Position numbers and translations under genes: made by a program. A stretch of 37,436 nucleotides of DNA from Lachnospiraceae bacterium (GTDB lineage: Bacteria; Bacillota; Clostridia; Lachnospirales; Lachnospiraceae). The stretch's first letter is position 1. Each line of letters starts with the position of its first letter. The notes below the pieces were generated by a model. The model had not been told where the DNA came from, did not search any database, and saw only the letters and a list, made by a program, of their open reading frames with translations. The stretch lies in NCBI GenBank assembly GCA_017617005.1, contig JAFZWW010000052.1, positions 1 through 37,436 of the forward strand, in the 5' to 3' direction. Shown one piece after another: positions 1-8,641 of this stretch.

Positions 1-1163
1 GCGGGAGTCATGCGGCTTGCGAGAAATCTCTGCCAGATGAGTTTGTAAAGTCTGTACTGGTCTCTTGAGAGCTGACCCTTTAAGGATTCGGGCTCCCTTG
101 TAAGAAGTGTGGGCCTGATTGCTTCGTGTGCGTCCTGGATCCTCTTTCCGGTATCTGCATCCGATGAAACCTCTGCGATATACTCTGATGCGAAATTATC
201 GGCAAGATACTTGGAAGCCTGTGCCTGTGCTTCGTCCGAAACTCTGGTCGAATCGGTTCTCAGGTAGGAAATGAGACCGACCGTGCCCTCTCCCTTTATC
301 TCGATTCCTTCATAGAGCTGCTGTGCAACGCTCATGGTCTTGGAGGTTGAGAAATTGAGGGTCTTACCTGCTTCCTGCTGAAGTGTTGAGGTGGTGAAAG
401 GAAGGGGAGCCTTCTTCTGTCTTGTTCCGGTGGTGACATCGGTAACAACGAACTTCTCTCCTTTTACCTCTTTCATTATCTTCTCGACATCAGCCTTTGA
501 AGACAGAGTCTTTTTGTTCAGATCCTCACCGTAGTATTTTGCGGTAAGGGGTTTCTTTTCACCCTTTACGTCAAGGATCGCATCGAGGCTCCAGTATTCC
601 TCGGGAATGAATGCATCGATCTCATTCTCCCTTTCGCATACCATGTGAAGGGCTGCGGACTGTACACGTCCCGCGGAAAGTCCTCTTTTTACCTTGACCC
701 ACATAACGGGGGAGATGCTGTATCCCACTATACGGTCGATGATACGTCTTGCCTGCTGGGCGTCGACAAGGTTCATATCGACCTCCCTGGGGTGCTTAAG
801 GGATTCCTTGACCGCGTTCTTGGTGATCTCGTTGAAGGTGATCCTGTAGCACTTCTTGCCTGCGAGGCCGAGTGCCGCATACAGATGCCAGCTTATTGCT
901 TCTCCCTCACGGTCAGGGTCCGTTGCAAGATATATGTTGTCAGCCTTTTTTACTTCCTTTCTGAGGGAAGCGAGAATGTCTCCCTTTCCCCTGATGGTTA
1001 TATACTTAGGCTCAAAATCGTTATCGATATCGATTCCCATGGAGCTCTTGGGAAGATCGCGCACATGTCCCTGGGAAGCGGTAACTTCATAACCGGAACC
1101 GAGGAACTTTTTGATTGTTTTCACCTTAGCGGGCGACTCAACTATTACAAGATTCTTTGCCAT
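1..1163 (-). CDS. topA: DNA topoisomerase I, N-terminal part (cut by window edge)
   Basis: Type IA topoisomerase that relaxes negative supercoils by transient single-strand cleavage. My translation of the reverse strand starts MAKNLVIVESPAKVKTIKKF, the standard Toprim opening. It continues with the acidic Toprim motif DPDREGEAISWH and later reaches GLISYLRTDSTRVS (around base 270), whose tyrosine is the family's catalytic residue. About 387 codons are present; the rest of the core and the C-terminal zinc/repeat region lie beyond base 1. The ATG at 1163-1161 is chosen because GGAGG (1171-1175) sits 7 nt upstream. It lies downstream of tRNA-Glu but has its own likely promoter. Identification is from motifs seen directly. 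Confidence 0.96.
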   Translation of the reverse strand, partial: MAKNLVIVESPAKVKTIKKFLGSGYEVTASQGHVRDLPKSSMGIDIDNDFEPKYITIRGKGDILASLRKEVKKADNIYLATDPDREGEAISWHLYAALGLAGKKCYRITFNEITKNAVKESLKHPREVDMNLVDAQQARRIIDRIVGYSISPVMWVKVKRGLSAGRVQSAALHMVCERENEIDAFIPEEYWSLDAILDVKGEKKPLTAKYYGEDLNKKTLSSKADVEKIMKEVKGEKFVVTDVTTGTRQKKAPLPFTTSTLQQEAGKTLNFSTSKTMSVAQQLYEGIEIKGEGTVGLISYLRTDSTRVSDEAQAQASKYLADNFASEYIAEVSSDADTGKRIQDAHEAIRPTLLTREPESLKGQLSRDQYRLYKLIWQRFLASRMTP

Positions 1164-1202
1164 GAAAAATCCTCCGGGCATTTTTTAAACCAAACGTAAA
1201 GA

Positions 1203-1231
1203 TATATACAACAAAAAAAATAAAAATGCAA
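1203..1231 (-). promoter_or_regulatory. Probable topA promoter
   Basis: On the minus strand TTGCAT (1226-1231) and TATATA (1203-1208) are separated by exactly 17 nt of T-rich spacer. This predicts a start about 30 nt upstream of the topA ATG. It lies just after the tRNA-Glu terminator, so topA is probably transcribed separately. Confidence 0.6.
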
Positions 1232-1259
1232 ATGTATATATTTGGAAGAAACAAAAAAA

Positions 1260-1281
1260 TCTGCATACTTTCGTATGCAGA
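1260..1281 (-). terminator. Rho-independent terminator after tRNA-Glu
   Basis: Perfect 9-bp stem (TCTGCATAC / GTATGCAGA on the plus strand) with a 4-nt loop. On the minus strand it is followed by a run of seven T. It begins about 9 nt after the tRNA 3' end, so it should end the polC/tRNA transcript before topA. Confidence 0.85.
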
Positions 1282-1289
1282 TCCTTAAG

Positions 1290-1361
1290 CAGCTGGTAGG
1301 GGAATCGAACCCCTGTTTCCGCCGTGAGAGGGCGGCGTCTTAACCGCTTGACCAACCAGCC
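1290..1361 (-). tRNA. tRNA-Glu, anticodon CTC
   Basis: The reverse strand folds as a standard cloverleaf. The acceptor stem pairs GGCTGGT with ACCAGCT, closing on a G-U pair. The anticodon stem is CCGCC/GGCGG around the loop CTCTCAC, giving anticodon CTC. The T arm is AGGGG-TTCGATT-CCCCT. The discriminator base is G and CCA is not encoded (the next bases are CTT), so CCA must be added by nucleotidyltransferase. It reads GAG codons and lies between polC and topA. Confidence 0.93.
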
Positions 1362-1365
1362 ATAT

Positions 1366-1393
1366 GCAAGTCGCTTTCATTTGTGCGACTTGC
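1366..1393 (-). other. Perfect 9-bp inverted repeat in the tRNA-Glu leader
   Basis: GCAAGTCGC (1366-1374) and GCGACTTGC (1385-1393) form a 9-bp stem with a 10-nt loop, only 4 nt before the mature tRNA 5' end. No T run follows on the minus strand, so it is not a canonical terminator. It may be a polC 3'-end or precursor-tRNA structure. Function not established. Confidence 0.5.
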
Positions 1394-1444
1394 TTATATT
1401 ACAATAAGACAAAACAAAATGCAAGAAAAAAATTTCTTGAAGTT

Positions 1445-4400
1445 TTATTCCCCGAACATATCGAAAATGCTCATCTGGTTCGATTCCGGAATGTCGCCTA
1501 AGATTCCGAGACTCTTCAGCTTATCGGTTACGGTTCCCGACGCCTTGGTCCTGAGCCTGAAATCCTCGCAGCTCATGAACTTGCCCTTCTTTCCTTCAAA
1601 TGCGATCGCATCGGCAACGGACGCACCGAGGCCGTCGATACTCGTAAGTGCGGGCATGATCCTGCCGTCAATTACCTGGAACTGCTTGGCCTTTACCAGG
1701 GACAGATCTATGGGCATGAATTCGAAGCCCCTCGCATGCATCTCCTGCACTATCCTCAGGTCTGACATCTGGTCGACCTGTGTGTTGGAAAGCTTGGGTG
1801 CATTCTTGTCCTTGTCCGAGGTTTCCTTTATCTTCTTAAGTTCATCAAGCTTGGCTTCGACATGTGCCTTTCCGAGACACATCACTTCATAACTGAATGC
1901 CTTGGCCCTGATACTGTAATATGCCGCATAATATTCGAGCGGATAATTGATCTTACAGTATGCGATCCTCCAGGCCATCATAACGTAAGCCGCAGCGTGA
2001 GCCCTGGGGAACATGTACTCGATGCGTTCACACGACCATATGTACCAGTCGGGGATCTCGCACTTGATCATATCCTCTTTCCACTCGGGCCAGTCCTTGA
2101 AGGTGATCTCGCCCTGTGCGTTACGGCTTCCCGCAACCTTACCCTTTCTTACGGCCTCCATTATGTTGAAGGCTTCGGCGGAATCGACTCCCTTACCGAT
2201 GAGGTAGGTCATGATATCGTCACGTGTACAGATGGCTGTCGAAATGTCGGCGGTTCCGTTATTGATGAGAACTTCCGCGTTGTTCTGCCATACATTGGTT
2301 CCGTGCGAAAGACCCGAGATCCTGACCAGATCCGAGAACATCTTGGGCTTCGCCTGGAGAACGAGGTTTATCGCAAAGTCGGTACCGAACTCCGGAATGC
2401 CCAGACATCCGAGCTTACATCCACCGATATCATCGGGAGTGATGCCGAGTGCTTCGGTATTCTGGAAAAGAGTCATTACTTTCTTATCATCAAGAGGAAT
2501 ATCCTTGATGGGATCGAATCCGATGAGATCCTGAAGCATCCTTATCATGGTAGGATCATCGTGTCCGAGAATATCGAGCTTGAGCAGGTTATGGTCAATG
2601 GAGTGATAATCGAAATGAGTCGTTATCGTATCCGTTGTCATATCGTTTGCGGGATGCTGTACGGGTGTGAAGGTATTGATGTCTTCACCGTTGGGAAGAA
2701 CGACGATACCTCCGGGATGCTGACCGGTACTTCTTTTTACACCCATGCATCCGTTCTGCAGGAATTCGACCTCCGCATTTCTCTTGTGGACACCGCGCTT
2801 TTCGAAGAATTTCTTGATGAAACCGAATGCCGTCTTATCTGCGACTGTACCTACGGTTCCCGCACGGAATGTCTGTCCGGTACCGAAGATTACTTCCGTG
2901 TATTTATGTGCTTTGGCCTGATACTCTCCCGAGAAATTAAGGTCGATATCGGGCTCCTTGTTTCCTTTGAATCCGAGGAAGGTTTCGAAGGGAATGTCAA
3001 AGCCTTCCTTGCAGAGAGGCTTGCCGCAGTTCGGGCAGTTGCGGTCCGGCATATCGACTCCCGCTTTTCCGCGGAACTTCAGAACCTCTTCCGAATCAAA
3101 ATCATAGAAGTGGCACTCGGAACAGTAATAATGCGGAACAAGGGGATTTACCTCCGTGATCCCCGCCATTGTCGCAACAAACGAGCTTCCTACGGAACCT
3201 CTGGAACCAACCAGGTACCCGTCTTCCACCGATTTCCAAACGAGCTTCTGCGCTATGATGTACATGACGGCAAATCCGTTTGAAATGATGGATTTGAGCT
3301 CTCTTTCGAGTCTTTCCGTAACGATCGGAGGCAGGGTCGGACCGTAGATCTCGTGCGCCTTGTTGTAACATATCTGCTCGAGCATCTTGTCAGAATCGGG
3401 AATGACGGGAGGACATTTGTCGGGTCTTACCGGCGAAATGCACTCGCACATATCCGCGATCATATTCGAATTCTTAATGACTATCTCGTCAGCCTTCTGG
3501 CTTCCGAGAAAAGAAAACTCTTCGAGCATCTCCTCCGTTGTCCTGAAGTACAGGGGTGCGGTCGGAGGAAGGATCCTGTCGCGGTTTTCACTCTTTGAAT
3601 CGTAGATGACATCACGGTATATTCCGTCTTCGGGATCGAGGAAATATACATCTCCGGTAGCGACGACGGGCTTTTTAAACTGCTTACCGAGCTCGGTCAC
3701 TTCCCTTACGATATCGCGTATGTCATCGATCGATGTGATGTTGGGATAGTGCTCGTTTTCGACCATGAACTCATAGACCGAAGGCGGCTGCACTTCGAGG
3801 AAATCATAGAAGTTCACCACATTCGATATCTGCTCGGAGGTATGTCCTTCAAGCAGTGCATCCATAAGTTCTCCGTTATGATTACCGCTTCCTACGATGA
3901 GGCCTTCACGGTATTTTTCGACAAGCGATTTCGGTATCTTCGGAAATCTGTTGAAGTAGGTAAGATGGGATTCCGAAACAAGAGTGTAAAGATGTACTCT
4001 TCCGAGTTCGTTCTTCGCAAGGATCGTACATCGCGAAGGACGGAGCTTCGATATCGCCGAAGCACTCGATGCACCTTTACGGTTTACATCCTCAAGTGTC
4101 TTCATTCCTTCGTCACGGAGCTGCTCAAGCATCTTAACGAAGATATTTGCTGTACATTCCGCATCGTCCACCGCCCTGTGGTGATGTCCGAGATCTACGC
4201 CCAGCGCCTTGGCAACGGCATCCAGAGTGTACTTGGAGTGACCGGGGAGCTGTACTCTGGACAAAGGAAGCGTATCGATATAGACGGGATCGACGGGTGT
4301 TCCGAGTTCACGGCATTTTTCTTTTACGAAGTTGACGTCGAATTCCGCATTATGTGCAACCCAGACACAACCTTCGCAGAAGGAAAGGAATCCGGGCATG

Positions 4401-6082
4401 ATAAGATTTATATTGTCCGCACCACTTACATCATCGTCAGTGATCGATGTCAGTTTAGTGATCTCGTAAGGAATGGGCTCTTCGGGATTAACAAAGGTTG
4501 AGAACCTGTCGACGATCTTACCGCCCGAAACCTTGACCGCACCGAACTCGATTATCTTGTTCTTAACGGGTGAAAGTCCCGTGGTCTCTATATCGTAGAC
4601 AACGTAATCGGTCTCAAGAAGAGGAAGCTCCGCATTTCCCGTAACGATGCGGTGAAGGTCATCTACAAGGTATGCCTCGACACCGTAAAGGATCTTGAAG
4701 AAATCCTGTCTGTCGGGATCCGGATCTCCGGCTTCTATTCTCTTGTTCTTCTCTCCTTTTTTGCCGCCCCAGAGATCGTCCCAAACGTGACCCGCATCGG
4801 TAAATCCCTGTACGACGCCATTATCGGTGATCGCTACGGCTTTGTGTCCCCACTTGAATGCACGCTTTACGATATCCTTGCATTCGGACACACCGTCCAT
4901 ATCACTCATCTTGGTATGGCAGTGGAGCTCGACTCTCTTTCTTTCAGCCTTGTCCGAACGGGGAGTCCTGAAGTCATCGATCTTGACAATGCCCTTTACA
5001 TTCTTCATGTACAAGTCGCCGTGATCGAACTTACCGCTGCTTATCTCAAGAAATCCCGTAACCCTTATGAAAGTTCCGGGCTCGAGTTTTTCCTGGATCG
5101 CAGGAGCTTCCGCGGTATCTATATACATCTTGCAGCTGATCGCATCGGTGAAATCCGCGATGTTAAAAGAAACCACGGTCCTCTCGTCTTTGATCGGAAC
5201 AGCTTTATAGGAAAAGACCATGCCCTTTACGGATACATTGGTCATTCCCTCATTCAGTTCACTCAAAGGAACCGTCTTTTCATCCGGATATACAAAACCG
5301 AAGATGTGGTTCGGATCATCGGCCATGGGATTCTTGCGCTGCGCATTTCCGTTTCTGAATCCGCTTCTTCCCTTGTCCCAGCTGCGTCCGCCGTTATAAC
5401 CGCCCTGTGGCCTTGGTGCTGCGGCTTTGGGCTCTTCTTTAGGTTTTTCTTTTTCCTCGGGCTCTTTGGGAGAATCTGATTCCTTCGCACCGATGAATTT
5501 CTCCGCGGACTTTCTTTCATTCTCGGATACGGACCTGATCAGGTCGCGGTATTCTTCATCTTCCTTCTGCTCGATATTGATCTTGTGGTATACGAATTCG
5601 ATCCGGCCTTTTACTCCGAATCTCTTTATATAGATCTCATTCAACAGATCCGCGAATTCTTTTTCTTTTACGTGATAAACGGGAATATCGGCAAGTGAAA
5701 CCTTCATCACATCGGAAGAATCAAATGTGACGTTTGCCGTTCTCATCATGTTGAAGAACATGATGTTAAGACCTTCTATCTCAAGAAGAGCGGAATCCGA
5801 ATATTCTTCATAGAGCTTATCGAGTTCCGGTGCTTTCGGGAGCTTGAAGGTTTCAAATATGCGCACGGATGTGCCGGTATTGTTTACGACCTGCTTTTTG
5901 ATCTCACGCTCGACTTCGCGTATGATGTCCTTGGTGATGACATGATCACTTTCGAGATAGATATTGAGAAAGTCGTGGGTTCTGGGCGTAGTCACACGAG
6001 TGACCACCGTATCTTCGAGAAGAACAGCCGCACGACCCTTGAGCTGCAAAGTGGGAAATGCATCCTTGAAAATAAAACTCAT
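1445..6082 (-). CDS. polC: DNA polymerase III alpha subunit, PolC type
   Basis: Replicative DNA polymerase of low-GC Gram-positives with built-in proofreading. At 1545 aa it is somewhat longer than the usual roughly 1,430-1,470 aa. Order seen: N-terminal domain; a charged proline/lysine/glycine linker (about 195-250); an OB-like region (about 255-370); the first half of a PHP domain starting ELHCHTKMSDMDG (about 385); an inserted DEDDh exonuclease (DIETTG at 497, HNAEFD at 577, HHRAVDDAEC at 634); the second half of PHP. The catalytic palm follows (GSRGSVGSS about 959, PDIDLNFSG about 1044, KLDILGHDD about 1168), with a Cys4 cluster (CSEC about 987, CPNC about 1016). It ends at SIFDMFGE. The linker accounts for part of the extra length. 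It follows ispG on the same strand with an 87-nt gap. Confidence 0.98.
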   Translation of the reverse strand: MSFIFKDAFPTLQLKGRAAVLLEDTVVTRVTTPRTHDFLNIYLESDHVITKDIIREVEREIKKQVVNNTGTSVRIFETFKLPKAPELDKLYEEYSDSALLEIEGLNIMFFNMMRTANVTFDSSDVMKVSLADIPVYHVKEKEFADLLNEIYIKRFGVKGRIEFVYHKINIEQKEDEEYRDLIRSVSENERKSAEKFIGAKESDSPKEPEEKEKPKEEPKAAAPRPQGGYNGGRSWDKGRSGFRNGNAQRKNPMADDPNHIFGFVYPDEKTVPLSELNEGMTNVSVKGMVFSYKAVPIKDERTVVSFNIADFTDAISCKMYIDTAEAPAIQEKLEPGTFIRVTGFLEISSGKFDHGDLYMKNVKGIVKIDDFRTPRSDKAERKRVELHCHTKMSDMDGVSECKDIVKRAFKWGHKAVAITDNGVVQGFTDAGHVWDDLWGGKKGEKNKRIEAGDPDPDRQDFFKILYGVEAYLVDDLHRIVTGNAELPLLETDYVVYDIETTGLSPVKNKIIEFGAVKVSGGKIVDRFSTFVNPEEPIPYEITKLTSITDDDVSGADNINLIMPGFLSFCEGCVWVAHNAEFDVNFVKEKCRELGTPVDPVYIDTLPLSRVQLPGHSKYTLDAVAKALGVDLGHHHRAVDDAECTANIFVKMLEQLRDEGMKTLEDVNRKGASSASAISKLRPSRCTILAKNELGRVHLYTLVSESHLTYFNRFPKIPKSLVEKYREGLIVGSGNHNGELMDALLEGHTSEQISNVVNFYDFLEVQPPSVYEFMVENEHYPNITSIDDIRDIVREVTELGKQFKKPVVATGDVYFLDPEDGIYRDVIYDSKSENRDRILPPTAPLYFRTTEEMLEEFSFLGSQKADEIVIKNSNMIADMCECISPVRPDKCPPVIPDSDKMLEQICYNKAHEIYGPTLPPIVTERLERELKSIISNGFAVMYIIAQKLVWKSVEDGYLVGSRGSVGSSFVATMAGITEVNPLVPHYYCSECHFYDFDSEEVLKFRGKAGVDMPDRNCPNCGKPLCKEGFDIPFETFLGFKGNKEPDIDLNFSGEYQAKAHKYTEVIFGTGQTFRAGTVGTVADKTAFGFIKKFFEKRGVHKRNAEVEFLQNGCMGVKRSTGQHPGGIVVLPNGEDINTFTPVQHPANDMTTDTITTHFDYHSIDHNLLKLDILGHDDPTMIRMLQDLIGFDPIKDIPLDDKKVMTLFQNTEALGITPDDIGGCKLGCLGIPEFGTDFAINLVLQAKPKMFSDLVRISGLSHGTNVWQNNAEVLINNGTADISTAICTRDDIMTYLIGKGVDSAEAFNIMEAVRKGKVAGSRNAQGEITFKDWPEWKEDMIKCEIPDWYIWSCERIEYMFPRAHAAAYVMMAWRIAYCKINYPLEYYAAYYSIRAKAFSYEVMCLGKAHVEAKLDELKKIKETSDKDKNAPKLSNTQVDQMSDLRIVQEMHARGFEFMPIDLSLVKAKQFQVIDGRIMPALTSIDGLGASVADAIAFEGKKGKFMSCEDFRLRTKASGTVTDKLKSLGILGDIPESNQMSIFDMFGE

Positions 6083-6169
6083 ATTTAATTCCTTTCACAT
6101 TCTGTCCTGCCGTGGCGCTCTCGCCTTCCCGAACAGGTACATATTTAACATAAGCCGGATGATCCGGTA

Positions 6170-7225
6170 TTACTTCCAGTTATCGAGCTCTTCCTTGAGA
6201 GCATTCAAAAGTTCCGCTTCGGGAATTTTTCTGATGATCTCACCGTGCTTCATAAGGAGACCTTCGTGAAGTCCTCCTGCAATCCCGAGATCCGCTTCCT
6301 TCGCCTCACCGGGGCCGTTTACCGCACAGCCCATTACCGCAAGCTTGATATCGTAAGGGTAGCTTTCCGCGATCTTCTCAACCTGCTGTGCAAGGGTTAT
6401 AAGATCTATCTTCGTCCTGCCGCAGGTTGGACAGGAAACTACATCTATGCCGCCTTTCCTGAGACCGAGAGTTTTTAAGATAAGTCTTGCCGCGGTGATC
6501 TCTTCGCAGGGGTCACCTGTGAGTGAAACCCTGATCGTATCTCCTATTCCCTGTCCGAGAATAAGTCCGAGTCCGACGGAGGATTTGATGCTTCCGCTCC
6601 TTACGGTACCCGACTCAGTGATGCCTACGTGAAGGGGATAGGGAGTCTTTCCTGCAATTACTTCGTGTGCTTTTACGCACATCATTACATCGGAGGATTT
6701 GATACTTATGACAAGCTTGTCATATCCCATATCCTCGATGAGTTTAACCTTATCAAGCGCGCTTTCGACGATACCCTCAGCGGTTACCCCGCCGTACTTT
6801 TCGACGAGATTTTTCTCAAGAGAACCGGAATTCACACCGACTCTTATGGGTATATTTCTTTCCTTGGCAAGGTTAACGACTTCCTTAACTTTATCGACGG
6901 ATCCGATGTTTCCGGGATTGATGCGGATCTTGTCCGCGCCGTTTTCCATGGCCATCAGAGCCATTTTGTGATCGAAATGAATGTCCGCAACAAGAGGAAT
7001 ATGGATCTGCTTTTTGATTTCAGCAATCGCCTTTGCACTGTCTTCATCGGGAACCGTGCACCTTACGATCTCACATCCCGCTTTCTCAAGTGCAAGGATC
7101 TGTGCGACCGTTGCGGTTACATCCGAAGTGGGTGTATTTGTCATCGACTGGATTGCAACGGGGTTGCCGTGACCGATCTTGACGCCGCCGATATTTATCT
7201 CTTTTGTTTCATCTCTGTAAGACAT
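6170..7225 (-). CDS. ispG: 4-hydroxy-3-methylbut-2-enyl diphosphate synthase (IspG/GcpE)
   Basis: Penultimate enzyme of the MEP isoprenoid pathway, a [4Fe-4S] protein that converts MEcPP to HMBPP. At 351 aa it is the usual bacterial two-domain length. The TIM-barrel part carries the opening IQSMTNTPT and GNIGSVDKVKEV. The C-terminal part has the cluster cysteines in SCPTCGRTKID (C265, C268) and MGCAVNGPGEAKEADLG (C300), with the conserved E307. GAGG precedes the ATG by a short A-rich spacer. A small CCGGAT/ATCCGG inverted repeat (6155-6167) follows the stop. It may be co-transcribed with polC, a pairing common in Clostridia. Confidence 0.97.
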   Translation of the reverse strand: MSYRDETKEINIGGVKIGHGNPVAIQSMTNTPTSDVTATVAQILALEKAGCEIVRCTVPDEDSAKAIAEIKKQIHIPLVADIHFDHKMALMAMENGADKIRINPGNIGSVDKVKEVVNLAKERNIPIRVGVNSGSLEKNLVEKYGGVTAEGIVESALDKVKLIEDMGYDKLVISIKSSDVMMCVKAHEVIAGKTPYPLHVGITESGTVRSGSIKSSVGLGLILGQGIGDTIRVSLTGDPCEEITAARLILKTLGLRKGGIDVVSCPTCGRTKIDLITLAQQVEKIAESYPYDIKLAVMGCAVNGPGEAKEADLGIAGGLHEGLLMKHGEIIRKIPEAELLNALKEELDNWK

Positions 7226-7261
7226 TTTTACCTCTTTTTTCGAACTGCATTAACGTATTTC

Positions 7262-7270
7262 ATTATATCA
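7262..7270 (-). promoter_or_regulatory. Extended -10 promoter element for ispG
   Basis: On the minus strand TGATATAAT is a perfect -10 hexamer (TATAAT, 7262-7267) with the TGn extension. It lies about 37 nt upstream of the ispG start. No good -35 is visible at 17 nt, consistent with an extended -10 promoter. Confidence 0.5.
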
Positions 7271-7309
7271 TCATTCGACGGTTTGGGAGTGTATACAATG
7301 AAAGGATCC

Positions 7310-7338
7310 TTGACTTTGTTTCCCTGTTAACATAAGAT
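7310..7338 (+). promoter_or_regulatory. Probable sigma-A promoter for dprA-comM
   Basis: TTGACT (7310-7315), a 17-nt spacer and TAAGAT (7333-7338). The start would be near 7345, leaving a leader of about 55 nt. The leader contains a short GGGC-ATTC-GCCC hairpin followed by GCTTTTT (7353-7371), possibly an attenuator but weak. Confidence 0.6.
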
Positions 7339-7400
7339 TGAAATACGCATTCTAAGGGCATTCGCCCGCTTTTTCCATGTAAAAGACGGAAAGGAAATAA

Positions 7401-8630
7401 TTGAACATTGATGAGATTATGAGCCTTGGCATCGGTGACGATGAAAGGGTTTATGCATTCTGGCTTCAGTCGGTTCCATGGATCGGTCAGGGGCCCGTTC
7501 CCGCCATCCTGAAAGCATTCGGATCACCCAGACAGGCCTTCCTCGCATCCGATGAAAAGATAGCAGAAGTACTTGGAAAAAGGTCCGATCCGAAGGCTCT
7601 TCTTTCCTACAGAAAAGAGAACGATATCTTCGAAAAATACGATGAATTCATGCGCTCCGGAATGAAGGTTTCCTTTGCCTGGGAAAAGGATTATCCCGAA
7701 AGGCTCAAGTACATTCCGGACCCTCCGCTCGCACTCTTTTACATCGGAAGATTACCCGAAAACAACAAACTCTCAGTGGCCGTGATAGGTGCAAGACAAT
7801 GCTCGGATTACGGGGAAATGCTTGCGGATGAGCTCGGTGAAGCGCTTGGAAAAAACGACATAAACGTGATAAGCGGAATGGCATTCGGGATAGACGGAAT
7901 ATCGCAGAATGCCGCAATTTCCGCGGGAGGATCATCCTTCGGGGTCCTGGGATGCGGAGCCGATATATGCTATCCGGATTCAAATTACGGACTGTATGAA
8001 AAACTGAAAACATCCGGCGGAATCATATCCGCATACCCTCCCGGAACACAGGCAATGGCAAGGTTCTTCCCGCCCAGAAACCGCATTGTGAGCGGGCTTT
8101 CCGATGCCGTTGTAGTACTCGAAGCAAGGACAAGGAGCGGCACGCTTATCACAGTGGATATGGCACTCGAACAGGGGCGGGACATCTATGCCGCACCCGG
8201 AAGGCTCGGTGAAGAGCTCTCCTCCGGAACGAACGGACTGATCGGTCACGGGGCAAGATTATATCTTTCTCCGGAGGTATTTATGGGTGATCTTTTCGAA
8301 GACCATGCATCGATAATGACGGAAGGTTTTACCGAGGAAGACGCATCACTCTCCTTCCTGAAACCCGCTTTTGATGCACCTTCCGACAAAAGACACAGAA
8401 GCTACACGGGGAATGCTCCGAAGGAACCGGAACTTGATGAAGAGCATCTCGAAATATACCGGCTGCTCTCTCTTTTCCCCCAGAGTGCGGAAGATATCGA
8501 AGAGAAAATACAAAGGAAAAATATGGATTCACCCGGAGTTACGGGAATATGCCTGATGCTTATGGAACTGTGTCTCGAAGGGCACGCCGTGCAGGTGAGT
8601 CCGGGACAGTTCTGCAGAAAAACAGATTAA
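7401..8630 (+). CDS. dprA: DNA-processing protein DprA/Smf
   Basis: Binds incoming single-stranded DNA and loads RecA in natural transformation; also widespread in bacteria not known to transform. 409 aa. N-terminal helical region (about 1-90); Rossmann-like core (about 94-300) with VAVIGARQCSDYG, ISGMAFGIDGISQNAA, GVLGCGADICYP, FPPRNRIVSGLSDAVVVLEA and SGTLITVDMALEQGR, all family hallmarks; a C-terminal winged-helix-like region (about 343-405). The start is TTG at 7401, supported by GGAAAGGA 5 nt upstream; no in-frame ATG precedes it after the promoter. It is followed after 11 nt by the ComM-like gene, so the two form an operon. Confidence 0.95.
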   Translation: MNIDEIMSLGIGDDERVYAFWLQSVPWIGQGPVPAILKAFGSPRQAFLASDEKIAEVLGKRSDPKALLSYRKENDIFEKYDEFMRSGMKVSFAWEKDYPERLKYIPDPPLALFYIGRLPENNKLSVAVIGARQCSDYGEMLADELGEALGKNDINVISGMAFGIDGISQNAAISAGGSSFGVLGCGADICYPDSNYGLYEKLKTSGGIISAYPPGTQAMARFFPPRNRIVSGLSDAVVVLEARTRSGTLITVDMALEQGRDIYAAPGRLGEELSSGTNGLIGHGARLYLSPEVFMGDLFEDHASIMTEGFTEEDASLSFLKPAFDAPSDKRHRSYTGNAPKEPELDEEHLEIYRLLSLFPQSAEDIEEKIQRKNMDSPGVTGICLMLMELCLEGHAVQVSPGQFCRKTD

Positions 8631-8641
8631 GAGGATAAAAC

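Noticed and set aside
1862-3283. Long plus-strand open frame (473 codons) opposite polC
   Set aside because: It lies entirely antisense to a clear PolC coding region, has no recognisable domains, and reflects codon bias of the real gene.
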